Part shown: piece by piece, positions 35,434 through 43,217 of the stretch
Numbering within the stretch: position 1 is the first letter of the stretch
Layout: every line of letters begins with the position of its first letter
From: Sphingobacterium humi
Lineage (GTDB): Bacteria > Bacteroidota > Bacteroidia > Sphingobacteriales > Sphingobacteriaceae
DNA length: 64,000 nucleotides
Assembly (NCBI RefSeq): GCF_009768885.1
Contig: NZ_WSQA01000011.1
Location: 109,875 to 173,874 of the forward strand
Direction of reading: 5' to 3'
Notes under the pieces: generated by a model
What the model was told of the DNA's origin: nothing
Databases searched by the model: none
Seen by the model: the letters and a program-made list of their open reading frames with translations, nothing else
Made by a program: the position numbers and the translations under genes

Positions 35434-35464
35434 GAAAAGCTGAGGATATAATTCTCGGCTTTTC
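35434..35464 (+). terminator. Terminator of the sigma/SusCD/phosphodiesterase locus
   Basis: GAAAAGCTGAG / loop / CTCGGCTTTTC, 11 bp with one G-T pair; the T-run is within the right arm. It lies 23 bp after the stop. Confidence 0.6.
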
Positions 35465-35497
35465 TGCTTATATTTCCTATTGTAAACCAACTATGCA

Positions 35498-35881
35498 TTG
35501 AAGAGTTATTTTAATCGATTTTGGCCCGATTGGCTTTCCCTAAATTGGAAATTAGGGTTGTTTTTGGTTGTACTGTTATGTGTTCCTCGGTTTCTGCTTG
35601 TCTTGCAGGCGAACAAAATTGGCAATTACAGTGCCTTAGGCCTCGGAATGCTTCTTTATTTTCTTCTGCCTTTTCTTTTCCTTAATAAGTTGGGGCTAAG
35701 AAAGATAGGGTGGAATCGACCTAAGCAATATAGCCAACTTATTATTGTGTTTTTAGCGGGCGCTATTTTTGCATTTCTTCTTTACGTGCTTGTGGTTTCA
35801 ATTAATGCAATAAATTGGTTTATGTTTATGAAATCAAGCCGTTCCCTTATAATGATGAGAAACCATCTTTCCGCTTGTTGA
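35498..35881 (+). pseudogene. Membrane protein fragment, possibly truncated CPBP-type protease
   Basis: 127 aa with three or four hydrophobic helices (GLFLVVLLCVPRFLLVLQ, ALGLGMLLYFLLPFLFL, LIIVFLAGAIFAFLLYVLVV). The composition and the LGLRKIGWNRPKQY segment resemble the N-terminal half of CPBP (CAAX-like) membrane proteases, but the catalytic EExxxR and HxxxN helices are absent and the frame ends in an atypical polar tail. It is either a truncated CPBP gene or a separate short membrane protein; translation of the other frames after 35830 gives only ~30 further codons. Confidence 0.45.
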
Positions 35882-35964
35882 GTAATTGCGTTTTATTTTT
35901 TTCATCCTGTAGGATTTAGGAGATTATGATATTATATTTATGCCAGAAATCATCCTAAAAACCT

Positions 35965-36567
35965 ATGAATCCAGGACAAAGTCTTGAACGCTATTTGCCC
36001 TTTGGCTACCTCTTTTTGGTGGTCATGGGAATTGTTAAGGAATCCGTATTATTCTATCAAATAGGGATAAATATTCTAAAATATTCCTCGATAGCCGATA
36101 TCCTAATGAGCCCGATTGCTAGCCTAACCTCACATCCTTTAATTTTTATAGTCGTGATGACTACCATGCTATTGGGTTATTATTTCCCGAAGATGGTTGA
36201 AAATAAAGTCCATAAGCCTTGGGTGCAAAAGACAATGGAATTAAAACATGTTGCCTCCATGTCTAAGGAGGAAATCACCAAACAGATGTCTAAAAAGGCT
36301 ATTCAAATGACCTCCGTTATGGTAATCTGCGTGTTTTTAGGGATGGGCTTTGGCGAGGGGTTATCCAACAGTAGACGTATAAAGAAGGGTGAGATGAAAA
36401 CCGAGCATACTTTGGTATTTAACTCAGGAGAAGAACAGGAAGTAGCCCTATTGAACTCCAATAGTCAATATTATTTCTATGTACCGAAAGACAGTAAAAT
36501 AGTACATATAGCTCCCATTAATTCCATTAAAGTGCTGGAATTAACCGAGAATAGAATGTTAGACTAA
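35965..36567 (+). CDS. Hypothetical membrane protein with C-terminal extracytoplasmic domain
   Basis: 200 aa. Three or four hydrophobic segments at ~10-30, ~50-75 and ~115-130, separated by a Lys/Met-rich linker (MELKHVASMSKEEITKQMSKKA). The C-terminal ~60 residues are soluble and beta-rich (TLVFNSGEEQEVALLNSN, YYFYVPKDSKIVHIAPI). I do not recognise the family. It is followed 45 bp later by a small gene and then tRNA-Lys. Confidence 0.75.
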   Translation: MNPGQSLERYLPFGYLFLVVMGIVKESVLFYQIGINILKYSSIADILMSPIASLTSHPLIFIVVMTTMLLGYYFPKMVENKVHKPWVQKTMELKHVASMSKEEITKQMSKKAIQMTSVMVICVFLGMGFGEGLSNSRRIKKGEMKTEHTLVFNSGEEQEVALLNSNSQYYFYVPKDSKIVHIAPINSIKVLELTENRMLD

Positions 36568-36611
36568 AACCTTCTTTGCTTATATTAGCCTTCCTAAATA
36601 CTAACTATATC

Positions 36612-36812
36612 ATGAAAGACCTGAAAGTAGAGTGCCTTATTTTTTATACTAAATTTACGCTGGATAGTGAGCATATTGTAAAATCTTCAACCAAAGAAAT
36701 CCAAGAGAAGTTGGATGAATATGCAACACAAGGCTATCGCTTGTCAAACTCTTCCTCCTCTTCCTTTGGCGCAGCATTGTATGTGTACCTGTATTTTGAA
36801 CGCGATCGCTAA
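36612..36812 (+). CDS. Small DUF4177-like protein
   Basis: 66 aa from ATG 36612. The end, EKLDEYATQGYRLSNSS followed by LYVYLYFERD, follows the pattern of DUF4177-type small proteins ('LN..G..GW.L......' then a strand with 'FER'). The longer frame from 36576 adds 12 hydrophobic residues with no family match. Function unknown. Confidence 0.65.
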   Translation: MKDLKVECLIFYTKFTLDSEHIVKSSTKEIQEKLDEYATQGYRLSNSSSSSFGAALYVYLYFERDR

Positions 36813-36911
36813 GGAGATATTGCGGATGTTGCTGTAATGTCAGGAAATTGAAAAAAGAAGGATTTTTTATTTGATTTTTTTTGAAGGGATTGTACCTTTG
36901 ATTCAATCGAT

Positions 36912-36984
36912 GACTTCGTAGCTCAGTTGGTAGAGCAACAGACTCTTAATCTGTGGGTCCTGAGTTCGAGCCTCAGCGGGGTCA
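36912..36984 (+). tRNA. tRNA-Lys (anticodon CTT)
   Basis: Acceptor GACTTCG with CGGGGTC, D stem GCTC/GAGC, anticodon stem ACAGA/TCTGT with loop CTCTTAA (CTT), T arm with GTTCGAG, discriminator A; CCA is not encoded. It sits at the left edge of a mobile-element remnant and is the probable integration landmark. Confidence 0.93.
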
Positions 36985-36990
36985 CCTCTT

Positions 36991-37027
36991 GGGACAACTC
37001 TTAAACAAAAAGATTTGTCCCTTTTTT
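36991..37027 (+). terminator. Terminator of tRNA-Lys, left copy of a direct repeat
   Basis: GGGACAA / loop / TTGTCCC followed by six T's. The same hairpin recurs at 40513-40549. Confidence 0.85.
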
Positions 37028-37195
37028 ATTTCCTTATAATTTACTGGTATTCTGATAGATATACGTTGACTTGAAAATTATCTTCGGGGTTCGATGTTGT
37101 GTCTCAATAAAATCACCAAAATTTAGGGAACATCGAACCCGCTTTAGTTCACTTTACAGTAACATCATTGTTTTTCAGTATTTTATACTATTTCA
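36991..37195. repeat. Left ~200-bp diverged direct repeat bounding element remnant
   Basis: Collinear with 40513-40715. The first 40 nt (terminator hairpin) agree at 33 of 40 positions by hand count, followed by a weaker 43-nt stretch, then AAAATTATCTT...GTGTCTC...AATTTAGG.AACATC.AACC, then TTTTTCAG...ACTATTT. The spacing is the same over 150 bp (offset 3522), with a small shift after that. Confidence 0.75.
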
Positions 37196-37200
37196 GTAAA

Positions 37201-37385
37201 AGTAGGTATGCTATTCGTTTCATTTTCACGGGCAAAGGTGAATCAGTGTTTTTACGCTTTACAAGGTCAAGCCTTCAGTTCGCTGAGAAATCCCATCCGC
37301 TTTTGGCGGATCGTATTTTTCAGTCAAAACCTTGTATCAGCTAAACCCTGACCTTTTTAGCCCATGAAACGAAACATAGCATACT
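37201..37385. repeat. Large nested inverted repeat
   Basis: Outer arms AGTAGGTATGCTATTCGTTT... (37201-37223) and ATGAAACGAAACATAGCATA... (37364-37385) are complementary apart from a small bulge. Nested inside are TACAAGGT (37260-37267) with ACCTTGTA (37329-37336), and innermost ATCCGC/GCGGAT (37295-37311). No gene is visible in 37028-37597; a conjugative-element oriT or a structured RNA is possible. Confidence 0.6.
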
Positions 37386-37597
37386 CCGACCTTTGAACGA
37401 ATAAATGGTAGTGATCGAGAAACAAAACAGCACCTCCTCTCATTACCTAATAAATCAAAAGAAGTTGTCAGACTGATATATTGAAAGCCGTTATGCCTGC
37501 CTACAAACTTGCTATCTATCAAGGCAGTCGTATGGCTTGAACGCAAGCAGGCTCGGCTGATAGCCGTTTAAGAACTCAGAAACTTTCTGTTCGCCTA

Positions 37598-37722
37598 AAC
37601 ACAGCAAGTTATGTTTTGAGCTGCTCAAAATAAATTCCACACCTCAAAAATGTCCACCTGAACATAGCAAGTTGTGTTTTGAGGCACTCGAAACTCATTC
37701 TGTGCCTCAAAACTACTTGCCC
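37598..37722. repeat. Two 63-bp direct repeats, each with an internal palindrome
   Basis: Units start at 37598 (AACACAGCAAGTTATGTTTT) and 37661 (AACATAGCAAGTTGTGTTTT). The second has a perfect 12-bp inverted repeat GTTTTGAGGCAC (37676-37687) / GTGCCTCAAAAC (37702-37713) that ends at the rteC stop codon; the first has TTTTGAG-CTG-CTCAAAA. Confidence 0.75.
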
Positions 37723-38618
37723 TTGCAGGTGATATTTACATCCTCCGAAGTCGGTCGCATAACTATTTTAGAACCTATTAAATTGAACCTTACTTTTCGT
37801 CCAATTCGTCCATTTTTTATGATAAGCGTTTCCCGAAGCGCATCAAGGAATTTTGTTTGGTTCATCTTTCGGTTTCGTAATTCTAAATACGTTTGGTAAA
37901 AATTGCCTAAATTGACGTTAAAAGCATCTTCAAAATACTTAGCTATTAGTCTTATATCGGCATTGCCATTGTCAAAAACATCTTGATAATGCAAGGAATA
38001 AATCAATTCGATTATTGCCACCTTGCTACCCGTCCAGTTGAGTTTTTTCGGGGCTTTGGACTTATCTTCTTGGTCTTTGTTATACAACAGGTCTTAGATA
38101 TATACCTGTATCAAATCATTACCTATTATCTTGGCAACCTTGTAATCATGGGAGGTAGAAAATGTTAGGTCGGATTGAAAGTAACCCGTGTCCAAACATA
38201 GTTTTATATCGTGCTTTCCCCGTATAAAAAGTTTATCATCAAGCGAGGTGTTATTGGTACGGTAGCATTTATAAAAATCGAGGTTGTTATCAAAATACCG
38301 TTTGAGTTTTTTCAGTTCTATATTGAGGTATTTTTTTATGGGTTGCGCCCCGTAAGGTTTCTTTGTCTCAATTTTGTAAATGGCATTATAATAAATAAGT
38401 TTGGCAACGATTATTGATTTTTGATGTTTGAAAAAGCGGATTTCCTCGCCAACATTTTTAAACCCCTTTTTTAAGATATGTTCCTTTACTTCGGACAGGC
38501 ATTCTAAAATTAAATGTATAACGGTTTCTATCCGTTGAATGGAGTAATCAGCTTCAATTTCCAAATCGTTGATAGTTGTCTCCAGTTTAAGCAATACCTC
38601 ATTGTAATGTTTTTCCAT
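37713..38618 (-). pseudogene. rteC: rteC-like regulator interrupted by one in-frame stop
   Basis: Two pieces in the same frame are separated by a single TAA at 38094-38096: an N-terminal 174-residue part (FFKHQKSIIVAKLIYYNAIYK, FYKCYRTNNTSLDDKLFIRG, FSTSHDYKVAKIIGNDLIQVYI) and a C-terminal part (LNWTGSKVAIIELIYSLHYQ, LIAKYFEDAFNVNLGNFYQT, LRNRKMNQTKFLDALRETLI). Together they give a full-length RteC-domain protein of ~300 aa. RteC controls excision of CTnDOT-type conjugative transposons. No other disruption is seen, so the stop is recent, a sequencing error, or suppressed. Confidence 0.82.
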
Positions 38619-38733
38619 TCAGTTAGATTATAAGACATTTTTTTTAAATTTCTTTCTAATTGCCTACTAACAATTAGAGTAATTAAATTCACAATCTTAA
38701 TACTCGGTATTTAATTATCCAAGACGACAGTTT

Positions 38734-39624
38734 TCAGCGACTTTCTTTTTTAGTCAATAAGAATACAGTCGAAATAATACACAGACTACCAATCCAATCA
38801 ACCATCGTAAATGGAATTTTTAGCCAAATAACAGAAAGAATGACTGCCACAAGTGGTTCGGCTGATGCAAGCAAACTTGTTTTTTGTCCACCAATAATTT
38901 TAACGGCATTAAGGTATGAATAGAACGCAATCAATGTACCCAAAACAATGATGAAAGCAACACAGAAGTATGTGCTTAAATCCCAGCTCCCCTCTACTTG
39001 CCAAGGAGCTTTTACAAAACTAAATGCAATACCACCAACAAACATTCCCCAACCAACAACAAGCGCAGAATTGTATTTCGCAAGTAACCTCTTAGGCTGT
39101 AAAGTATAAATAGCTAAAGTTATCGCAGATGCAATACCAAAGAACAGAGCTATGCCCGAAATAGAAAGTGTACCAACTTTTCCGTGGGTCACTAATAAAA
39201 ACGTTCCTAAAACAGCTAAAATTATTGCTAATAGTTCTAATTTTTTTGGCAGTCGCTTATATTTAATTGCCAGATATATTGCAATGAAAATGGGGCCAGC
39301 AAACTGTAAAACAGTTGCAGTTGCCGCATTTGAGTGTTTTATGGCAGCAAAATAGGTATATTGCACACCCACCATCCCTATTATACTAAAAAGCATTAAT
39401 TCAATAGCATCTTTTCTATTTTTCCAAATTGAAAAAATATCGTTCTTAGTAGTTTTTGCGAGGATTAAAAGACCAACCCCCGAAATTAAGAGCCTCACTG
39501 TAATAAGCCATTCTACATTTATCCCTCTTTGTTGAAACAAAAATTGTCCTAACGTTCCCGATATTCCCCATAAGGTAGCTGCGGTTATTCCTAATAAAAT
39601 TCCATTTCTGATTTTTCTGTTCAT
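38734..39624 (-). CDS. EamA/DMT-family transporter
   Basis: About 296 aa with ten membrane helices in two EamA repeats. The first starts GILLGITAATLWGISGTLGQ and has AAIKHSNAATATVLQFAGPIFIA; the second has LGTLIAFYSYLNAVKIIGG and SLLASAEPLVAVILSVIWL. DMT proteins export amino acids or other metabolites. I use ATG 39624 (MNRKIRNG) because the 18-residue extension upstream is polar and overlaps operator-like repeats. It is divergent from an Lrp/AsnC-type regulator 107 bp away, the usual arrangement of an amino-acid exporter with its regulator. Confidence 0.88.
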   Translation of the reverse strand: MNRKIRNGILLGITAATLWGISGTLGQFLFQQRGINVEWLITVRLLISGVGLLILAKTTKNDIFSIWKNRKDAIELMLFSIIGMVGVQYTYFAAIKHSNAATATVLQFAGPIFIAIYLAIKYKRLPKKLELLAIILAVLGTFLLVTHGKVGTLSISGIALFFGIASAITLAIYTLQPKRLLAKYNSALVVGWGMFVGGIAFSFVKAPWQVEGSWDLSTYFCVAFIIVLGTLIAFYSYLNAVKIIGGQKTSLLASAEPLVAVILSVIWLKIPFTMVDWIGSLCIISTVFLLTKKESR

Positions 39625-39640
39625 GTAAGCAAAATATTTA

Positions 39641-39706
39641 TTTTGCAAAATTGCATTAAAACTTGATTGCTTTTTCACTAAGTTGCATCTTCATTTTGCA
39701 ATTTTG
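39641..39706. promoter_or_regulatory. Candidate Lrp-type operator repeats in divergent promoter region
   Basis: TTTTGCAAAATTGCA (39641-39655, containing TGCAA-AA-TTGCA) and TTTTGCAATTTTG (39694-39706) share a TTTTGCAA core, with AGTTGCA between them. They lie between the divergent exporter and regulator genes. Confidence 0.5.
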
Positions 39707-39730
39707 TTTCATTTTTATGCTTGTTTTATT

Positions 39731-40210
39731 ATGTTTGATGCGATTGACCAAAAAATTCTAAAAATTATACAGACAAATAATCTCACACCTCAACGAGATA
39801 TTGGGGAAAAAGTTGGTTTGTCGGCGGCAGCCGTACAAAGACGGATAAAGAAGATGCGTGAACTTGGAATTATCGAAAAAGACATTGCCGTTATTGACAG
39901 AGAAAAAATTGGCAATAATGTGACCATACTAGTAGAGCTTTTCCTCGATAGTGAAAAAATAGAAAAAATTGATGCCCTTAAAAAAAAGTTTGAAACAATC
40001 TCTGAAATTCAACAATCCTACTATGTTACTGGTGAGTCGGACTTTTTTCTTGTAATAGTCGTTCCATCTATGGCTCACTACGAAAACTTAACCCGTAGAA
40101 TTTTTTTCGGGGATGAAAATATTAAACGCTTTCGGACAATTGTTGTAATGGGAATAACCAAAAACAGTTTAGAGCTTCCTTTGAATTTACTTATCCCCAA
40201 CGAAAAATAA
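39731..40210 (+). CDS. Lrp/AsnC-family transcriptional regulator
   Basis: 160 aa from ATG 39731 (MFDAIDQKIL), a normal length. N-terminal helix-turn-helix LDxxDxxIL-type start with IGEKVGLSAAAVQRRIKKMRELGII, then the RAM ligand-binding domain (VELFLDSEKIEKIDALKKKF, SYYVTGESDFFLVIVV, FRTIVVMG). It probably senses an amino acid and controls the divergent EamA exporter. The 16 residues of open frame upstream of the chosen ATG are not part of the family. Confidence 0.93.
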   Translation: MFDAIDQKILKIIQTNNLTPQRDIGEKVGLSAAAVQRRIKKMRELGIIEKDIAVIDREKIGNNVTILVELFLDSEKIEKIDALKKKFETISEIQQSYYVTGESDFFLVIVVPSMAHYENLTRRIFFGDENIKRFRTIVVMGITKNSLELPLNLLIPNEK

Positions 40211-40227
40211 AGTGAAAACCATTATAA

Positions 40228-40297
40228 AGACTGTACATCTTATTTACCAAAGCTAATATATGAAAGACTTTAGCGAAGCCTTTCACATATAAGATGC
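40228..40297. other. Hairpin region after the Lrp gene
   Basis: CATCTTAT near 40228 pairs with ATAAGATG near 40290, and TATATGAAAG with CTTTCACATATA inside it. A long imperfect stem-loop between convergent ends, likely a terminator; no T-run follows on either side. Confidence 0.4.
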
Positions 40298-40298
40298 C

Positions 40299-40512
40299 TT
40301 ATTCCTGCTGTATCAAGTGCTGCAAAGTCGAGTCATTTTTGATACGCTCAATTTCGTTTTCTACAATCTGCATAACGTCCGCTTTAATCTGCTTGTAATT
40401 GGCTTCGACTACCTGCTTCATATTGTCGTTGCCGTCTTTATCGGTAAAGGATAATATCTGCGGTATTTTAACAAAAAAGAGTTCGAGTTCTGTACCAATA
40501 GGTTCACTGAAA
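40299..40512 (-). pseudogene. C-terminal fragment of a larger gene (possibly conjugation coupling protein)
   Basis: On the minus strand the frame ends with TAA at 40301-40299 and encodes about 70 residues with protein-like content: ELELFFVKIPQILSFTDKDG, then ANYKQIKADVMQIVENEIER and IKNDSTLQHLIQQE. There is no start codon; the frame meets the right direct repeat at 40512 and a stop soon after. The helical 'NY..IK..V..I...E..RI.ND..L..LI' ending reminds me of the tail of TraG/VirD4-type coupling proteins of Bacteroidota conjugative elements, but that is not certain. Confidence 0.5.
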
Positions 40513-40715
40513 GGGACAAGTGTGAAAACATCAGATTTGTCCCTTTTTTATTACACAATAGTTCACTGACACTTGGACAGCTATAAATTAAAACTAAAAT
40601 TATCTTTAGGGTCCGATTTTGTGTCTCGTAGAATCATTTTAATTTAGGAAACATCTAACCTGATTTTATTTTTTTTATACAAAACAACTTTTTTCAGATA
40701 ATTACACTATTTTAT
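40513..40715. repeat. Right ~200-bp diverged direct repeat
   Basis: Second copy of the 36991-37195 sequence, including the GGGACAA/TTGTCCC hairpin with six T's (40513-40549). No tRNA gene precedes this copy. Confidence 0.75.
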
Positions 40716-43217
40716 TAATCACATCTTCTTCAGTAGTCATATCAAGAATGTATTAAATGACAAATTATCTCTGGAACACTTGACAATATCTACATCCTAA
40801 ACGGTATATATTATTTAATAAAAGACATTCGAACAATTTAATTGGCTTTCAGTGTTGCGACATTAGTCTATAAATACTTCTCTAAAAGCGAATCATAAAT
40901 AAGATTAAAATGGATTATCACGATTTTTAGAAAGAGATGAAAAATAATAAGCTGTAAATCCTAGGTCGTTTAATATGGCTTAGAGATAAAATATTTATCA
41001 TAGAGTCCACGGTTGACTTATTATTCCATTTTCAACTACTAATTCTTACAATAAATTCTGCTACGGAATAGATTAGGTACACAATAAAAAGGCTGCTGCA
41101 AGTAATAAAAATTTGTCCAGATTAACCACTAAATAAACCGAACTAGCCATCTTAACTTTTTTCAGTTACAACCATCAAGCACAATGCCCATGAGCTTGAA
41201 TATTTTATTCACGGATTAGATTTATTGTAAAACATTGATGCCGCTGCTTTATTAATTTTTTCGCTTATTTGATGTTAATTGATGTTTTTTATGGTGAAGT
41301 TTTTCTTGACCAGGTAAATCAGGTATGAAAAGTAACTCAAGTACCTTGATATAGTTTTTTACGGAAGGATGCTCAGTAGTTAATATGATTTCCGTTTTGT
41401 CTTCCGTTTTTTTTTCAGAATAAATAACAATCTTCAGCATTTTTTTCATCATATATGTTAAATGCATTTTTGTAATAATATGGAAAGGAGGCCTTTGTAA
41501 AAAGCTTCTTTCATGGTTGGTATTGCAAAAATGCTGAAAAAAACTTGAGAATTTATTAATATACTGGGTAGTACTAGGGTAGGATAAATGAGGTGGTGGG
41601 TAGTGTGGACTATGACGCTGTTTTTCAACATCATATTTGAATCCTCTTTTAAGGTTGTTAACCTTTTATTGCCCTTCTGTCTTCAGGATTTTCGGAATCC
41701 GGAAAGGATTTTTATGATTATAACGGTCATACTATAGTTTATTTTTGCAATGTTGTTTTACTTGTAATATGCATTGACAAACAAGGATGTAATTACGTTT
41801 CCAAAAATAATCTTACATTCTTTCTTTAGATTCCCTAAGTCTGGAAAAAACAAGGAGAAACTATTTGTGGCGTTTGTTAACATCAGAGGTGTTTTTAAAG
41901 GTGTCATTTTTCCTTAGCATAGGTTTCAAGTCGAATGGTTCCATAATCTCTTTTCTTTATGTATTGATATGAAACCAATTTAGTCTCCCCTGAAAGTTTT
42001 CAAACTTATTTATGGATTTGCTGATATAATTCTCTAAGGTTTTCAGTAAACCATTAGATATATGAAGTGGGCTCTGCTCTGACCCCAGTTTTTGACGTTC
42101 ATATTTCTAAAAAATGAACTAAGGGGATGGTTTCCTTGCATGTTAGAATCAGGTAAAGAGTTGGTGCGGAAATTCTGATTTCTATTTAGCCATTAATTTT
42201 GCAGTAAGGATTGAGTTTATTTTATGGGCTAATGATTTCAAATATTAAAAATAGAGCGACTCTCAGTCCGAAATTAACAAATGTGGGTAGTCGGCACTTG
42301 GAAATACAATAATCATAACTTAGTACAAATTTTAGGATATTCTGCGAATAAGTTAAAGCACTTTTGAGTGAATATTAGGAATTTGTGATGAGTTAATACT
42401 CAAAAAAACATCAACCGAAATAGTACCTGTTTTATTATAATTTTAGAAATTATGGACTAATAAACCACCATCTGTAAAGAATTATAAGTATAATTTCTGT
42501 TTTTGAAGGCATTTAAACTAACGATATTTTCTTACAGGGCACTTTCTAGGCATCAAATTCTTGTAATTTTCAAAATATAAAAAACAACATATTTAAATAT
42601 GGGAAAATTTAAACAAATAATTCGATAAATCATTAAAAAAGGCTAATCCTATAAAACAAATGCTCCGTAAATTAATATATGCCGGCTTTAGGAATTCTTG
42701 TTAATGTCTGTAGTTTTTACTGCAAAATATTATTTAGTAGGATTCTTGTCTTCTAACAATTAAAAAAAACTCCTGATACATAACTAACAATAATGGGTCT
42801 TGTGTTGATTTCATAAGGATATTGCGAGTATTGAGATAATTGGGTAAAATAAACTTCTATCTGATCATGGTTTAGTTGTTTTTGTATTTATCAGGATTAC
42901 TTTTATGTTGTTTCTATGGTTCGGGATGTACATATAATTATTAGAATTTATTTTTGGGCACTCAGATCTTCATAGGAATAAAAAATGTTATTTAAATGAA
43001 TGCAAAATAATTTTTAAGGAAATGTAAATCTGCAAAATGCATTCTGTGGGTCAGGGTCAATTGTTTAATAGTCTTTTTTCGATTTAAGGGACGCTGAAGT
43101 CGTGTTTCTCTTAAATTTCCTAAGAATTGTCAATTTGTACAAGTGAGAACTTAAATTTTCTTAATTCCCCCTTTTGTAAAGTGATAGTTATATTTTCCTA
43201 TATCAAAATTACCCGTA
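40716..43217. other. AT-rich gene desert
   Basis: About 2.5 kb, very AT-rich, with stops in all frames and no reading frame longer than ~70 codons. One weak minus-strand ORF lies at 41252-41467. A phrase CTCTGCTCTGACCCCAGTTTTTGACG at about 42072-42097 and GGGTCAGGGTCAATTG near 43048 hint at decayed insertion-sequence ends. I see no RNA gene or clear promoter. It looks like decayed mobile DNA. Confidence 0.6.
41252..41467 (-). CDS. Doubtful small ORF
   Basis: 71 codons (or 66 from MMKKML). The first half (MLKIVIYSEKKTEDKTEIIL) could be a beta strand and the rest is Lys-rich (LPGQEKLHHKKHQ). No family recognised, no promoter element. It stands alone in a gene desert and may be a remnant or chance ORF. 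Confidence 0.25.
   Translation of the reverse strand: MHLTYMMKKMLKIVIYSEKKTEDKTEIILTTEHPSVKNYIKVLELLFIPDLPGQEKLHHKKHQLTSNKRKN

Noticed and set aside
37598..37722. Possible CRISPR repeat pair
   Set aside because: Only two diverged 63-bp units without spacers and no cas genes in the window.
37672..38168. Plus-strand reading frames across rteC
   Set aside because: The minus strand carries RteC motifs on both sides of the stop; plus-strand frames are by-products.
40481..40512. GTTCGAG followed by GTTCAC, resembling a tRNA 3' end copy at the right repeat
   Set aside because: The match is 7 bases and spacing differs from tRNA-Lys by 5 nt; it lies within a coding-like fragment, so a true att duplication cannot be claimed.
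42072..43060. GACCCC-containing phrases suggesting insertion-sequence ends
   Set aside because: No transposase remnant and no matched inverted repeats could be paired, so no element is annotated.
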